Shown here one piece after another: positions 1 through 8,167 of a DNA stretch of 64,000 nt. Under the pieces are notes generated by a model, which did not search any database, was not told where the DNA came from, and saw nothing but the letters and a program-made list of their open reading frames with translations. A program made the translations under genes and the position numbers. The DNA is from Chloroflexi bacterium HGW-Chloroflexi-6. Its GTDB lineage: Bacteria; Chloroflexota; Anaerolineae; Anaerolineales; Villigracilaceae. Position 1 is the first letter of the stretch. Every line of letters starts with the position of its first letter. The stretch covers positions 62,001 to 126,000 of the forward strand of contig PHBU01000005.1 in the NCBI GenBank assembly GCA_002840685.1, written 5' to 3'.

Positions 1-276
1 ATATTTTTGCGTCTATTCCCTTCGGTCGACATTTGTGGGTTTATCTTGTTTTTGGTTGTAGGAGTATTTATAGTAACTCCAATAACTAAAAACACATTAA
101 TTCCAATATTGAGCAAAAAGAATGCTGAATACAAAGAACGATATGAGCAATGGAGAATTGTCAAAAACCTCTGGGATAATGCTTATTATTGCCAAAGGCA
201 TGATGTAGTTTTTATGAATGGCAACCAGCAAACAATTCCTTTGGACAAATTTCAATCGTTTTTATTGAGAAAGTAG
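1..276 (+). CDS. Membrane-anchored protein of unknown function, 5' end probably outside the window
   Basis: The frame is open from the first base, and the only nearby start is a TTG at position 7 with no visible ribosome binding site, so the gene is probably cut by the window edge. What is visible is one hydrophobic segment (about residues 10-30), a basic/acidic helix, and a C-terminal stretch ending in YYCQRHDVVF and a short basic tail. I recognise the C-terminal pattern loosely from small membrane proteins with an N-terminal zinc ribbon, but cannot name a family. It lies upstream of the first attC-like repeat and has the same orientation as the following cassette genes, so it is probably itself a cassette gene. 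Confidence 0.55.
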   Translation: MFLRLFPSVDICGFILFLVVGVFIVTPITKNTLIPILSKKNAEYKERYEQWRIVKNLWDNAYYCQRHDVVFMNGNQQTIPLDKFQSFLLRK

Positions 277-318
277 CATTTGTCTGAATTATAAAATCAA
301 TCATCTCCGTCAAAAGCA

Positions 319-454
319 AGCCAACACCGCGTGCACCGGACAAGTGCGGGCCGTTGGCCGCACTTTCAGGGAAGCAGCCCCAAAAGGCGGATTCGGCATC
401 TGGTGCTTTTGTCCGCCAAGTCCCGCCCTTGCCGGTAACGCCAGTCCGTTAGGC
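319..454 (+). repeat. attC-like site 1 (integron cassette recombination site, type A)
   Basis: Left box AGCCAAC (319-325), then an ACCG spacer and CGTGCACC. The right half has GGTAACG followed by a spacer and the right core box GTTAGGC (448-454). The outer boxes are nearly complementary, and CGTGCACC pairs with GGTAACG with one bulge, as expected for R''-L''/L'-R' of an attC hairpin. The interior shares the purine-rich 'gcggattcggcatctggtg' core with the other copies. Confidence 0.75.
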
Positions 455-504
455 GTTTCAATATAGAATGAACATAACTGATTACATTCATCAAGGTCAA
501 TATC

Positions 505-1008
505 ATGGACGAATACCAGATTTTTCTCATTAGTGGGCTTGTTATCCTCATCTTGCTTCGCTTCGTGTTCCCCGTTATTTTTCAAAATAAGCATGCGCGT
601 ATTTCCCGCTACTTTCGCCAAAATCCTAATATCCGTTTTCGGCTGGTCAAAGAACTCAGCCAAAAAGCATCCGAAAACCCTGGCGATTTATCGCCCATAG
701 AAATGGTTGCTGTATTAACCTTGATTTATCTCAAGGAAACAATTTCTGACAGTCATGCCGCCGCACAAAGATTCTCAACGATCGGATGGGAAGGCAAGTT
801 TAATGATGAGTTCTTTGATCGACTAGATTCCACGGCAAGAGCATTTTCAGCTAAAAGATGGAATCAAGAGGCGATTGATCTGTTTCGTTTAGGGCAAAGG
901 ATTGCACAATCAAACACTAATTCGCATTGGGCAAGAGAGTTCGCAGGGAGTGTGGAAAGATTGCAATATCGGCAAGTTCAAAGTGGACTTCCAACCAAAA
1001 TGAGATGA
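505..1008 (+). CDS. Cassette gene: membrane-anchored hypothetical protein
   Basis: 167 residues starting at the ATG 50 bases after the right box of attC-like site 1. An N-terminal hydrophobic segment (residues 6-27) is followed by a soluble, mainly helical region with no motif I recognise. The stretch around ELSQKASENPGDLSPIEMVA resembles a helical scaffold more than an enzyme. The gene ends 35 bases before the next attC-like left box, the usual compact cassette layout. Function unknown; membrane attachment is inferred from the single hydrophobic helix. Confidence 0.7.
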   Translation: MDEYQIFLISGLVILILLRFVFPVIFQNKHARISRYFRQNPNIRFRLVKELSQKASENPGDLSPIEMVAVLTLIYLKETISDSHAAAQRFSTIGWEGKFNDEFFDRLDSTARAFSAKRWNQEAIDLFRLGQRIAQSNTNSHWAREFAGSVERLQYRQVQSGLPTKMR

Positions 1009-1042
1009 AGATGGGCAAGATACAATTTCACAACACAAACAC

Positions 1043-1185
1043 GTCTAACACCACGGCAGGCAGCTCGCCCACACTTTCGGGATTCAGCCCCAACCCCGCG
1101 AGAGCACCGCAGCAGGCGGCGGATTCGGTGTCTGGTGGCTTTGTCCGCCAAGTCCCGCCCTTGCCGGTAACGCCTGCCGTTGGGC
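1043..1185 (+). repeat. attC-like site 2 (type A)
   Basis: Left box GTCTAAC (1043-1049) fits RYYYAAC exactly; right core box GTTGGGC (1179-1185) fits GTTRRRY. GGTAACG precedes the right box at the spacing seen in the other copies. The interior carries the shared 'ccccaaccccgcgagagcaccg' type core. Confidence 0.8.
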
Positions 1186-1214
1186 AGGTCGCGAAAAGTT
1201 CAAGGGAAAATTTC

Positions 1215-1667
1215 GTGGAAAATACATTCACTTTCAAGCCAGTGTTTTGGCGTTTGCTTGTTGTTAGGTTTATTCCATTTTTCATAGGATTTGAAGGTTG
1301 TGATTTAATTTACAAATTAAACAAGCATTATCCTGTCACTCTTTTTTCAATATTACTAACGGCGAGTGGTGCATTAATAGGTTCGGCTATTGGCGTTCTG
1401 TTGACTCGTAAAACATTTACAATTGATATATCCAATGGCAATATAAGCGGACCTGGCGGAAGTGTGATGTTAAAGAAAGAAATACTTCCTGTTGCAGATT
1501 TAGAAGTTCAAAATTTCAGCAAGCAGTCTTTTTACGAAAAAATTTCAGGATTTTATTCGATACGCTCCAAAAACGGGCAAAGAATTATTTTCACGCCGTT
1601 TATTTATGATAAGGTTGCCAAAGATAAAGTCTACCGAGCAATAACTCAGACCTTATCTGGTGAATAG
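1215..1667 (+). CDS. Cassette gene: small membrane protein with PH-like C-terminal half
   Basis: 150 residues from a GTG at 1215, preceded by AAGGGAAAA at 1203-1210. The frame stays open leftwards through the attC-like repeat, but that part encodes the repeat-derived peptide VPPLPVTPAVG seen in every copy, so the longer start is rejected. Two hydrophobic segments (about residues 12-30 and 40-62) precede a beta-rich tail with alternating charged strands (FTIDISNGNISGPGG, IRSKNGQRIIFTPF), which resembles the PH-like tail of bacterial YdbT/YokE-type proteins. That comparison is a guess; no motif is decisive. Confidence 0.7.
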   Translation: MENTFTFKPVFWRLLVVRFIPFFIGFEGCDLIYKLNKHYPVTLFSILLTASGALIGSAIGVLLTRKTFTIDISNGNISGPGGSVMLKKEILPVADLEVQNFSKQSFYEKISGFYSIRSKNGQRIIFTPFIYDKVAKDKVYRAITQTLSGE

Positions 1668-1734
1668 CAACATGTCGAAAATAAAATCTGATGGCAAAGT
1701 TCATTTTGAAGGCAATAGAGTCTTCAAGTTACCT

Positions 1735-1891
1735 GCCCAACACCGCGTGCACCCGAAAGTACGGGCGAATGCCCGCACTTTCGGGTCAGCGGCCCCAACC
1801 CCGCGAGAGCACCGGGGCAGGCGGCGGATTCGGCATCTGGTGCTTTTGTCCGCCAAGTCCCGCCCTGTGCCGGTAACGCCTGCCGTTGGAC
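1735..1891 (+). repeat. attC-like site 3 (type A)
   Basis: Left box GCCCAAC (1735-1741) and right box GTTGGAC (1885-1891) are complementary but for one pair. The ACCG spacer, CGTGCACC and the matching GGTAACG are all present. This is one of the best-preserved copies. Confidence 0.85.
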
Positions 1892-1949
1892 GCTACGCTT
1901 AAACCGTTTTTTCTTGAACTAACTAAATAGAAAACAGAGGGTTCGCTTC

Positions 1950-2795
1950 ATGCCAAACATATTCTTGAGATTGCATTGTCCCAGCTGCGGCAAAAATATT
2001 AGCGACAGCGATAATTTGTGTCCACATTGCGGGGCAAATCTTGATGCACCTCTTGAAAAAGTAGAACTAGAGGCTCTTGTAAGACAGTGCCTGGAAAAAG
2101 CCGAAAAATCTCTTGAAAGCGGCAGAAATTTAAAGGAAGCCTTGGCAAGCTGCAACCAAGCCATTGAATATGCTCCTGAATCTGCTGAAGCACACAATAT
2201 GCGAGGGCTTATTTTGGACGCAATAGGGAAAACTGACGAATCCATCTTGGCATATCAAGAAGCAATACGTCTTAATCCTGATTTTGCAGAAGCAAAAGAG
2301 AATCTTGCCGATGCTAAACTAGATTTGCCAACCCCAACCCAAGATGAACGAGTAATGGCTGCCTTATCCCACGCATCAGCGCTCTTGCCAATGATGGGAG
2401 TCATTGCGCCAATAGTCATTTGGGTCACACAAAAAGAAAAGTCGAAGTATGTGGCTTTCCAATCCCTTCAAGCACTCGCCTATCAATTAAGCATGATATT
2501 GGCATATTTTGTTGGAATGGGTTGTTATATGTTTTCCTTTTTTGGTACATTTTTCAGCATACCTTTTTTATCATCTTCCGGCTCTTCAGAATCGGCCAAT
2601 CCTCTTTTTATGCTGATGTTCGCCATTCCATTCCTGGTAATGGGGGTTCTGTTTATCGGAGGATTTCTCTTCGTTATATACGGGGCTATTGGCGCAGTAA
2701 TGACATTTCAAGGCAAGCCTTTTCGTTATATGTTTATTGGTAAGAGAGTCGAGCATTTTATGCAACCGGAGCAAGGCGTAGGTACAAATCAATAA
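1950..2795 (+). CDS. Cassette gene: zinc-ribbon, TPR and DUF4870-type membrane protein
   Basis: 281 residues. Residues 8-32 form a double CxxC zinc ribbon (CPSCGKNISDSDNLCPHCG). Residues about 45-125 are helical with at least two tetratricopeptide-like repeats (AIEYAPESAEAHNMRGLIL, then AIRLNPDFAEAKENLADA). The C-terminal half, from ALSHASALLPMMG to the end, has three to four membrane helices and the YVAFQSLQALAYQ signature of the DUF4870 family, whose role is unknown. The start is the ATG 58 bases after the right box of attC-like site 3. It probably acts at the membrane as a scaffold; this is inferred from TPR plus membrane helices. Confidence 0.8.
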   Translation: MPNIFLRLHCPSCGKNISDSDNLCPHCGANLDAPLEKVELEALVRQCLEKAEKSLESGRNLKEALASCNQAIEYAPESAEAHNMRGLILDAIGKTDESILAYQEAIRLNPDFAEAKENLADAKLDLPTPTQDERVMAALSHASALLPMMGVIAPIVIWVTQKEKSKYVAFQSLQALAYQLSMILAYFVGMGCYMFSFFGTFFSIPFLSSSGSSESANPLFMLMFAIPFLVMGVLFIGGFLFVIYGAIGAVMTFQGKPFRYMFIGKRVEHFMQPEQGVGTNQ

Positions 2796-2845
2796 CCCCC
2801 ACTTTTCGCGGCGTGGTGTTTTGAACGGGCGCGTTTTCTAAAGAT

Positions 2846-2971
2846 CAAAAACCGCTGCCCGCACGATCACCGAGGCAGGCGTGGATTCGGCTCCTGGTGG
2901 CTTTGTCCGCCACATCGTCCCGATATTCTTATGGGAAATCCCGCCCTTGCCGGTAACGCCTGCCGTTGGAC
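2846..2971 (+). repeat. attC-like site 4 (type B, eroded left box)
   Basis: The right half is intact, with GGTAACG and core box GTTGGAC (2965-2971). The left box is degraded to CAAAAAC (2846-2852), but the following 'gcccgcacgatcaccg' matches type B copies. It lies 50 bases after the preceding stop codon; the 50 bases between hold nothing recognisable. Confidence 0.6.
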
Positions 2972-3033
2972 GCTTCGATATCAATGAATAAGGGAAACTC
3001 GGTCAATTAAAATGAGACTTGCAAGGAGACACA

Positions 3034-3447
3034 ATGACTGAACATCTTGACCCAGCATTACTCGCACCGATTGAGAAGGTGGCGCGGTTTATAGAAACAG
3101 CGGATGAATCCCTACTTTCAGCCTTCGCTAACAAAGGGGTAGTAATCATCGAAAATTTTGCGCCACATCTTTTTGAAGGGGAAGATGCCGTGAAACGTTG
3201 GTCACAGAAGATCTTGTCATGGCATAAGCCGCCTAGTGATCTTGTACTCAAGCATAAATTTGGCACCCCTCAGGATCTTAGCGTTCATGATGATCTCGCC
3301 TTTTTATCCTTGCCCACACATTGGACAATTTCGCAAAATGGTAACAGTTTTGAAGAAGATGGCGGATGGGCATTCGTACTGGTGCAAGAAGATGGTGAGT
3401 GGCGAGTACGTTCCTATGGATGGGCTGTTACGTTTATAGAAGACTAG
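3034..3447 (+). CDS. Cassette gene: NTF2-like / SnoaL-like protein
   Basis: 137 residues from the ATG at 3034, with AAGGAG at 3023-3028; an upstream in-frame TTG is less likely. The length and pattern fit the NTF2-like fold: N-terminal helices that include FIETADESLLSAFANKGVVI, then strands with D and W residues (AVKRWSQKILSWH, LSLPTHWTIS, GGWAFVLVQEDGEWRVRSYGW). The terminal W-x-F-V-L/R-I-x-S-Y strand pair is typical of small ketosteroid-isomerase-like proteins. The substrate is unknown. It sits alone between two attC-like sites. Confidence 0.7.
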   Translation: MTEHLDPALLAPIEKVARFIETADESLLSAFANKGVVIIENFAPHLFEGEDAVKRWSQKILSWHKPPSDLVLKHKFGTPQDLSVHDDLAFLSLPTHWTISQNGNSFEEDGGWAFVLVQEDGEWRVRSYGWAVTFIED

Positions 3448-3492
3448 CAGGCACACTGTTGTGGCAGAGATATGTTGCATAAAGCAAAACCG

Positions 3493-3653
3493 CGCCCAAC
3501 ACCGCGTCCCGCACGATCACCGGGATAATGCACCGGACCCCGCAAAAACACCGGGGCAGGCGGCGAATTCGGCGCTTGGTGGCTTTGTCCGCCACATCGT
3601 CCCGATGTTCTTACGGGAAATCCCGCGCTCGCCAGTAACGTCAGCCGTTAGCC
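3493..3653 (+). repeat. attC-like site 5 (type B)
   Basis: Left box GCCCAAC (3493-3499). The type B interior has 'cccgcacgatcaccggg' on the left and 'cgtcccgatgttcttacggg' on the right. The right core is GTTAGCC (3647-3653), preceded by AGTAACG. The right box departs from GTTRRRY at the sixth base. Confidence 0.75.
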
Positions 3654-3718
3654 CTTCGAAGAAAACCCAAGAGATTCAATGATAAGTGGAATAAAAATTC
3701 ATTTCATAAGAGCAAAAG

Positions 3719-4141
3719 ATGATCCTCACAAAAATTGTTATCGCAGTATTTATATTGCTAGAGTTATCAAATGTCTTAGCGTTGTATTTTGCCCCAGGCT
3801 CCAAATACGCAAATGCTGTTGGCATCTTTACTGCTTGGGAAAAATCCAAACAATATCCAGAAATCCATAATTTCATCAAATATCTTGTTTATTGGGTTGC
3901 TGGGGCCAAATTAATATTTCTTTTACTTTTGGCAGTAATTATTTTTTTTGCTGATCTGGATAGCCAGCGCATGAGTTTACTGGCATTGGCACTCGCAACA
4001 GCTTCCTTTTTCTGGCGACTATTTCCTTTGGTTAGAAAAATGGACAAAGATGGACAAATTGAGCCCAAGAACTATTCAGTGATTTTGGGCTCAATGATAT
4101 TCATTTTCATAGTGGCTTTTATTGTTGCGGGCATCATCTAA
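3719..4141 (+). CDS. Cassette gene: four-helix membrane protein of unknown function
   Basis: 140 residues, mostly hydrophobic, with about four predicted membrane helices (residues 3-22, 54-78, 85-102, 119-139) and a charged loop RKMDKDGQIEPKNYS before the last one. The start ATG at 3719 lies 65 bases after the right box of site 5. I do not recognise the family. The layout, a short charged cytoplasmic loop between paired helices, resembles small transporter or toxin-antitoxin-associated membrane proteins, but nothing in the sequence supports a specific role. Confidence 0.65.
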   Translation: MILTKIVIAVFILLELSNVLALYFAPGSKYANAVGIFTAWEKSKQYPEIHNFIKYLVYWVAGAKLIFLLLLAVIIFFADLDSQRMSLLALALATASFFWRLFPLVRKMDKDGQIEPKNYSVILGSMIFIFIVAFIVAGII

Positions 4142-4188
4142 TGATTTCACAAGCGTGAATTTAAGAAGGTGTGTAAATTGCGAAAACG

Positions 4189-4345
4189 GGCTAACACCGC
4201 GTGCACCGGAAAAGTGCGGGCATTCGCCCACACTTTCGGGGATTCTGCCCCAACCCCGCGAGAGCACCGGGGCAGGCGGCGGATGTGGCGTCTGGCAGCT
4301 TTGTCCGCCACATCCCGCCCTTGCCGGTAACGCCTGCTGTTAGTT
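4189..4345 (+). repeat. attC-like site 6 (type A)
   Basis: Left box GGCTAAC (4189-4195), then ACCG and CGTGCACC. GGTAACG and right core GTTAGTT (4339-4345). The interior is type A. The right box is imperfect, so strand exchange efficiency would be uncertain. Confidence 0.7.
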
Positions 4346-4394
4346 GGCTGCTTGCAAAGAAGTACAATAAAATCTCAAAAGGATAAAATAAATT

Positions 4395-5039
4395 ATGGAT
4401 ATTATGAAGTGGGCATTTCCTTTGTATGGAATTGTGATGATTGCATTTGGGCTTTATGTCTTTGGTATTGGAATTTGGGGGTTAACCAAAAAACGTCCTC
4501 TTGTTTTTTCAGCTCGCCAACTTATGTGGTTTATGGTTGCAATGTATATCCCGCTCACTATCCAGTCATTTGTTCCCCTTTTTGAATCATGGGGGCGCAG
4601 AGACCCACTTTTTATAGTAATGCCAATTATTCAAGTAGCAATGTTTGTGTTGCTTATTTTTATCTTTTGGCGTCAAATGACAGGCTACATGATATTTGGC
4701 GTTTATGACGAGACATTTCGGGAAGCGCTCATAAGTGCATTAAACAAACTAAATCTCCCTTACCAAGAAACTATCTCCAAAATAAGACTAACAAGCCTGG
4801 ACGCAGACTTACAAGCGGCGGTAGCATCGTGGATGGGAACCGCACAAATCCGCATAAAACAATTGCAACATGTTCGCTATGCAAAAGATATAGCAAGTGC
4901 GATGGATGAGTATTATAAAAACAACACCGTCAAAGTAAACAACATTGCTTTCATCGTATATCTTCTCTTAGGAATTTTAATGCTCGTTTTCGTTGTCGTG
5001 TTTGCAATTTTTGCCCCTGATTTCTTTTTTAGGTTTTGA
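4395..5039 (+). CDS. Cassette gene: multi-spanning membrane protein of unknown function
   Basis: 214 residues. Three N-terminal membrane helices (residues about 5-30, 42-62, 75-93) are followed by a soluble domain of about 85 residues containing YQETISKIRLTSLDADLQAA, and a C-terminal membrane helix (about 180-212). The soluble part has alternating strands and helices and could be a small ligand- or protein-binding domain. The start ATG at 4395 follows the right box of site 6 by 49 bases and is preceded by AAAAGGATAAA. No family recognised. Confidence 0.7.
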   Translation: MDIMKWAFPLYGIVMIAFGLYVFGIGIWGLTKKRPLVFSARQLMWFMVAMYIPLTIQSFVPLFESWGRRDPLFIVMPIIQVAMFVLLIFIFWRQMTGYMIFGVYDETFREALISALNKLNLPYQETISKIRLTSLDADLQAAVASWMGTAQIRIKQLQHVRYAKDIASAMDEYYKNNTVKVNNIAFIVYLLLGILMLVFVVVFAIFAPDFFFRF

Positions 5040-5072
5040 TATAACCCAAAATGAGTCGTAAGGCTAAAAGCC

Positions 5073-5201
5073 AGCCAACAAAACGTGCACCTGACGTGTG
5101 GGATTCTGCAGCATTTTCAAGCATTTTTCTGGCTTCGAGTTTTTCCTGCTTCCAAACATTGTCCACACCCGCCCACACGCAGGTAACGCAAACCGTTGGG
5201 T
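5073..5201 (+). repeat. attC-like site 7 (type C)
   Basis: Left box AGCCAAC (5073-5079), CGTGCACC at 5084-5091, AGGTAACG and right core GTTGGGT (5195-5201). The interior ('ctggcttcgagtttttcctg') is unlike types A and B and matches site 13, so this is a separate sequence family. Confidence 0.75.
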
Positions 5202-5228
5202 GCTTCACAGACAAAATCAGGAGATTTT

Positions 5229-6266
5229 ATGTCCCAAAAAACAGTCATTTCAATTGTTGCAATCACTGTTGTAATATGTCTTATTATCGTATTGATAATT
5301 TTGATTCCATTTGCCGTACGACTTAACACATTTGGCAGTGCGGAAGGAAAGATTGTTTACAATAAACAGTTAAGTGGCGTTTATTCTCGAATTTACATAA
5401 CGAATGCCCTAGGGAATCCTATAACTCAATTATCAGCAAACGATGATTGGGATGTTGAGCCTGTTTTATCACCAGATGGAACAAAAATTGCTTTCGAATG
5501 TCATCGTCCGAATTTCGGTCTTTGCGTAATGAATTCTGATGGCACAAATCGAATTCGGATTCCAGAAACGGGTGGCAGACCAATGTTTCCTAATTGGTCA
5601 CCTAATAGTCAGAAAGTTGTCTTTGAAGACAATGGAATCTACGCAGTTAATTCTGATGGTTTAGGTCTGGAACGACTTACAGACTCCAATGCCCATGATT
5701 ATTGGGAGCCAGTTTGGTCACCTGATGGAAGCAAGATTGCATATGTGGTAATTGATGGCGATAATTGGGAAATTTATACAATGAATTCAAACGGGACAGA
5801 GAAGGTTAATCTGACCAATCACCCTGGTTCAGATTCTTCCGCTCGTTGGTCTAAAGATAGTGCTTACATCTTCTTTGACTCAGACCGCTCAGGCGATGAT
5901 GAAATTTACAGAATGAACGTGGATGGAACAAATGTTGTCAATCTAACCAATAGCCCCGAAACTGACGAGTATTTGGGAGAAATTTCTCCAGATGGTCAAA
6001 AAATCGTTTTTTCCGTCCATCCCAGAGATTTAGCACCTCAAGAAATCGATGTTTACACAATGAATGGGGATGGCACAGGTAGAACAAGATTAACAAAAAC
6101 ATCTGATTACGACAGCGACCCCATTTGGTCACCTGATGGCAAATTTATTGCTTTTGTTTCAGGCAGAAGCGGTGAATGGTTGGTATACATGATGACATCA
6201 GAAGGAAAGTCTCAGACTAAACTTAGTTATGGCTTATCTGTATCAGGTGTGTCTTGGCAACCATAA
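5229..6266 (+). CDS. Cassette gene: membrane-anchored PD40/TolB-like beta-propeller protein
   Basis: 345 residues from the ATG at 5229, with CAGGAGA at 5217-5223; an upstream in-frame TTG lies inside the attC box and is rejected. The N-terminus has a hydrophobic anchor (residues 6-33) without a lipobox. The rest is a propeller of six or so WD40-like PD40 repeats, with recurring LSPDGTKIAF, WSPNSQKVVF, WSPDGSKIAYV, WSKDSAYIFF, ISPDGQKIVF and WSPDGKFIAFV, each followed by a 'NSDGTN' or 'MNGDGTGR' turn. Such proteins bind partners or ligands outside the membrane (TolB C-terminal family). The ligand is unknown. Confidence 0.85.
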   Translation: MSQKTVISIVAITVVICLIIVLIILIPFAVRLNTFGSAEGKIVYNKQLSGVYSRIYITNALGNPITQLSANDDWDVEPVLSPDGTKIAFECHRPNFGLCVMNSDGTNRIRIPETGGRPMFPNWSPNSQKVVFEDNGIYAVNSDGLGLERLTDSNAHDYWEPVWSPDGSKIAYVVIDGDNWEIYTMNSNGTEKVNLTNHPGSDSSARWSKDSAYIFFDSDRSGDDEIYRMNVDGTNVVNLTNSPETDEYLGEISPDGQKIVFSVHPRDLAPQEIDVYTMNGDGTGRTRLTKTSDYDSDPIWSPDGKFIAFVSGRSGEWLVYMMTSEGKSQTKLSYGLSVSGVSWQP

Positions 6267-6271
6267 AACGC

Positions 6272-6474
6272 ACCCAACACCGCGTCCCACACGATCACCG
6301 AGATAATGCACCGGACCCCGCAAAAACACCGAGGCAGGCCGTGCGGGCTTTTACCCGCAGTTTCAGGGAAGCGGCCCCAAGAGGCGGATCCGGCGTCTGG
6401 TGACTTTGTCCGCTACATCGTCCCGATGTTCTTACGGGAAATCCCGCCCTTGCCGGTAAAGCCAACTGTTGGGC
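6272..6474 (+). repeat. attC-like site 8 (type B/A chimera)
   Basis: Left box ACCCAAC (6272-6278), 6 bases after the preceding stop, and right core GTTGGGC (6468-6474). At 203 bases it is longer than the others because the interior holds both the type B 'acgatcaccgagataatgcacc' and a type A-like 'gcagtttcagggaagcggcccc' segment, as if two copies had been fused. Confidence 0.75.
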
Positions 6475-6514
6475 GGTTCAATATGCAAAATTCACATATT
6501 GCGAGAAATACAAG

Positions 6515-7327
6515 ATGAAGGCTCTTACACGCAAACCCGTATTGATGTTCCTTGGAATAACCCTAATCTTAAGTGTCATCCTTTATATTCCGATCATTGG
6601 GATGGGAATGGGTACACAAGGTTTTTTAACTTTAGGTATTATGTGGTGTCCTGGTTTGGCGGCAATCTTTACCAGTCTAATGTGTTACAAATCCATAAAG
6701 GGTTTGGGATGGCATTGGGGGGAAACACGCTGGCAACTATTAAGTTATTTCTTGCCATTTGGATATGCAGGTATAGTGTATGGCTTGATTTGGATTTTAG
6801 GACTCGGTCAATTGGACTTAACAACTCTGTCCAGCATGGTTACAGTTCCAGGTTTTATCAGGCTGCTAATACTTGCCACCTTGGGAACTGGTATTACTGC
6901 ATTGGGCGAAGAAATTGGCTGGCGTGGTTTTTTGGTGCCAGAAATGGCAAAGAATTTGGATTGGATTCGGGTTTCGTTATATTCAGGCGTTATCTGGATA
7001 CTCTGGCATACTCCTTTAATTCTTTTTAGCGATTATCATTCATATACCCCAATTTGGTTCGGATGGTTGTGCTTTGCAGTAATGGTAATGGGCACTAACT
7101 TTGCTTACACATGGTTGCGCTTGAAAAGCACTAGTTTATGGACAGCGGTGCTGCTACATGGCGGGCATAACTTTATCATTCAGGCTATGTTAGATCCCCT
7201 AACGCTCAATACAGGAAAAACTTTCTACTTCACCACCGAGTTTGGGATTGGGCTGGCTGTAGCAGGCGTAATAGTAGGGCTAATTTTCTGGAAGATTGGT
7301 GATCCGTTGAAAAAGAAAACCGCCTAA
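6515..7327 (+). CDS. Cassette gene: CPBP family intramembrane glutamic protease
   Basis: 270 residues, about eight membrane helices. The three CPBP (CAAX protease/bacteriocin-processing, Abi) motifs are present: EEIGWRG (about residues 131-137, with the catalytic Glu pair), WILWHTPL with the conserved His, and HGGHN near residue 220. These proteases cleave membrane-bound substrates; bacterial members serve in bacteriocin immunity, protein maturation or regulation. The start ATG at 6515 is 41 bases after the attC right box. The gene ends immediately against the next left box (its stop TAA is in GCCTAAC), showing tight cassette packing. Confidence 0.9.
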   Translation: MKALTRKPVLMFLGITLILSVILYIPIIGMGMGTQGFLTLGIMWCPGLAAIFTSLMCYKSIKGLGWHWGETRWQLLSYFLPFGYAGIVYGLIWILGLGQLDLTTLSSMVTVPGFIRLLILATLGTGITALGEEIGWRGFLVPEMAKNLDWIRVSLYSGVIWILWHTPLILFSDYHSYTPIWFGWLCFAVMVMGTNFAYTWLRLKSTSLWTAVLLHGGHNFIIQAMLDPLTLNTGKTFYFTTEFGIGLAVAGVIVGLIFWKIGDPLKKKTA

Positions 7328-7397
7328 CACCGCGTCCCTCACGATCACCGGGATAATGCACCGGACCCCGCAAAAACACCGGGGCAGGCCGTTAGCC
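7322..7397 (+). repeat. attC-like site 9 (type B, internally deleted)
   Basis: Left box GCCTAAC (7322-7328) overlaps the stop codon of the preceding gene. The right core GTTAGCC (7391-7397) follows after only 76 bases, and the GGTAACG box is missing, so most of the right arm has been deleted. Probably a poor recombination substrate. Confidence 0.6.
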
Positions 7398-7434
7398 CGC
7401 TCTTGTAAAGATGCAATATTTCTAAGAGAGAAAA

Positions 7435-7977
7435 ATGAAATTCTTGCCTTATGAACGCTTCAGGATTAGAACAAGTCTTAGCAGCCAAGAAGCAGTTAAT
7501 AGGCTGGAAAATGCAATCGAACCCAAGCGTTTTTTTAGGTTTTTCGGAGCAAGCGAAAAACCTTATGAAGGGAAACTTGAAGGCTCACATTTTGAGATCT
7601 CTCGTATTATCGGTTACAGAAATTCTTTTTTGCCAAGGATCAAAGGTGATGTTGAATCTGAAATCAGCGGTTGCTCAATTTCTATCTCAATGCAACCACA
7701 TGTTTTCGTTATCACATTCATGATCTTTTGGTTGGGTGGTGTAGGCTTTGCCTTTCTAGCAGCTCTCGGTTCTTTTGTTTCGTCTCTCGGACAAACCAGT
7801 ACAGCAGATCCTTCATTCTTGCTAATTCCAGGAGGAATGTTTATATTTGGTTACTTAATGGTGTTAGGAGGTTTCAAGTTCGAGTCAGTCAAATCTAAAA
7901 AGTTCTTTCAAAGATTATTTGAAGAAGAAGAAGTCGAAGAAATGGGATTTGCCAATCCTTTTGAGGCAGCGGGTTAA
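7435..7977 (+). CDS. Cassette gene: conserved hypothetical protein with two membrane helices
   Basis: 180 residues. A soluble N-terminal part (LPYERFRIRTSLSSQEAVNRL, then GKLEGSHFEISRIIGYRNSF) is followed by two hydrophobic helices (about 83-105 and 120-142) and an acidic tail with FEEEEVEE. The opening motif recalls a family of hypothetical proteins from filamentous bacteria; its function is unknown to me. The ATG at 7435 follows AAGAGAG, a reasonable ribosome binding site. Confidence 0.75.
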   Translation: MKFLPYERFRIRTSLSSQEAVNRLENAIEPKRFFRFFGASEKPYEGKLEGSHFEISRIIGYRNSFLPRIKGDVESEISGCSISISMQPHVFVITFMIFWLGGVGFAFLAALGSFVSSLGQTSTADPSFLLIPGGMFIFGYLMVLGGFKFESVKSKKFFQRLFEEEEVEEMGFANPFEAAG

Positions 7978-8131
7978 AACCGCGTCCCGCACGATCACCG
8001 GGATAATGCACCGGATCCCGCAAAAACACCGGGGCAGGCGGCGGATTCGGCGTCTGGTGGCCTTGTCCGCCACATCGTCCCAATATTCTTACGGGAAATC
8101 CCGCTCTTGCCGGCAACGCCTGCCGTTGGGC
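7974..8131 (+). repeat. attC-like site 10 (type B)
   Basis: The left box is eroded to TTAAAAC (7974-7980) and overlaps the stop codon of the previous gene. The type B interior is complete; the right side has GGCAACG and core GTTGGGC (8125-8131). Confidence 0.7.
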
Positions 8132-8167
8132 GCTAGGTATATAAACCAGCACAAAAGGTTGATTAAA

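Noticed and set aside
1660..1902. Short gene between cassette 2 and attC-like site 3
   Set aside because: The only non-repeat part is about 25 codons; the rest reads through the repeat.
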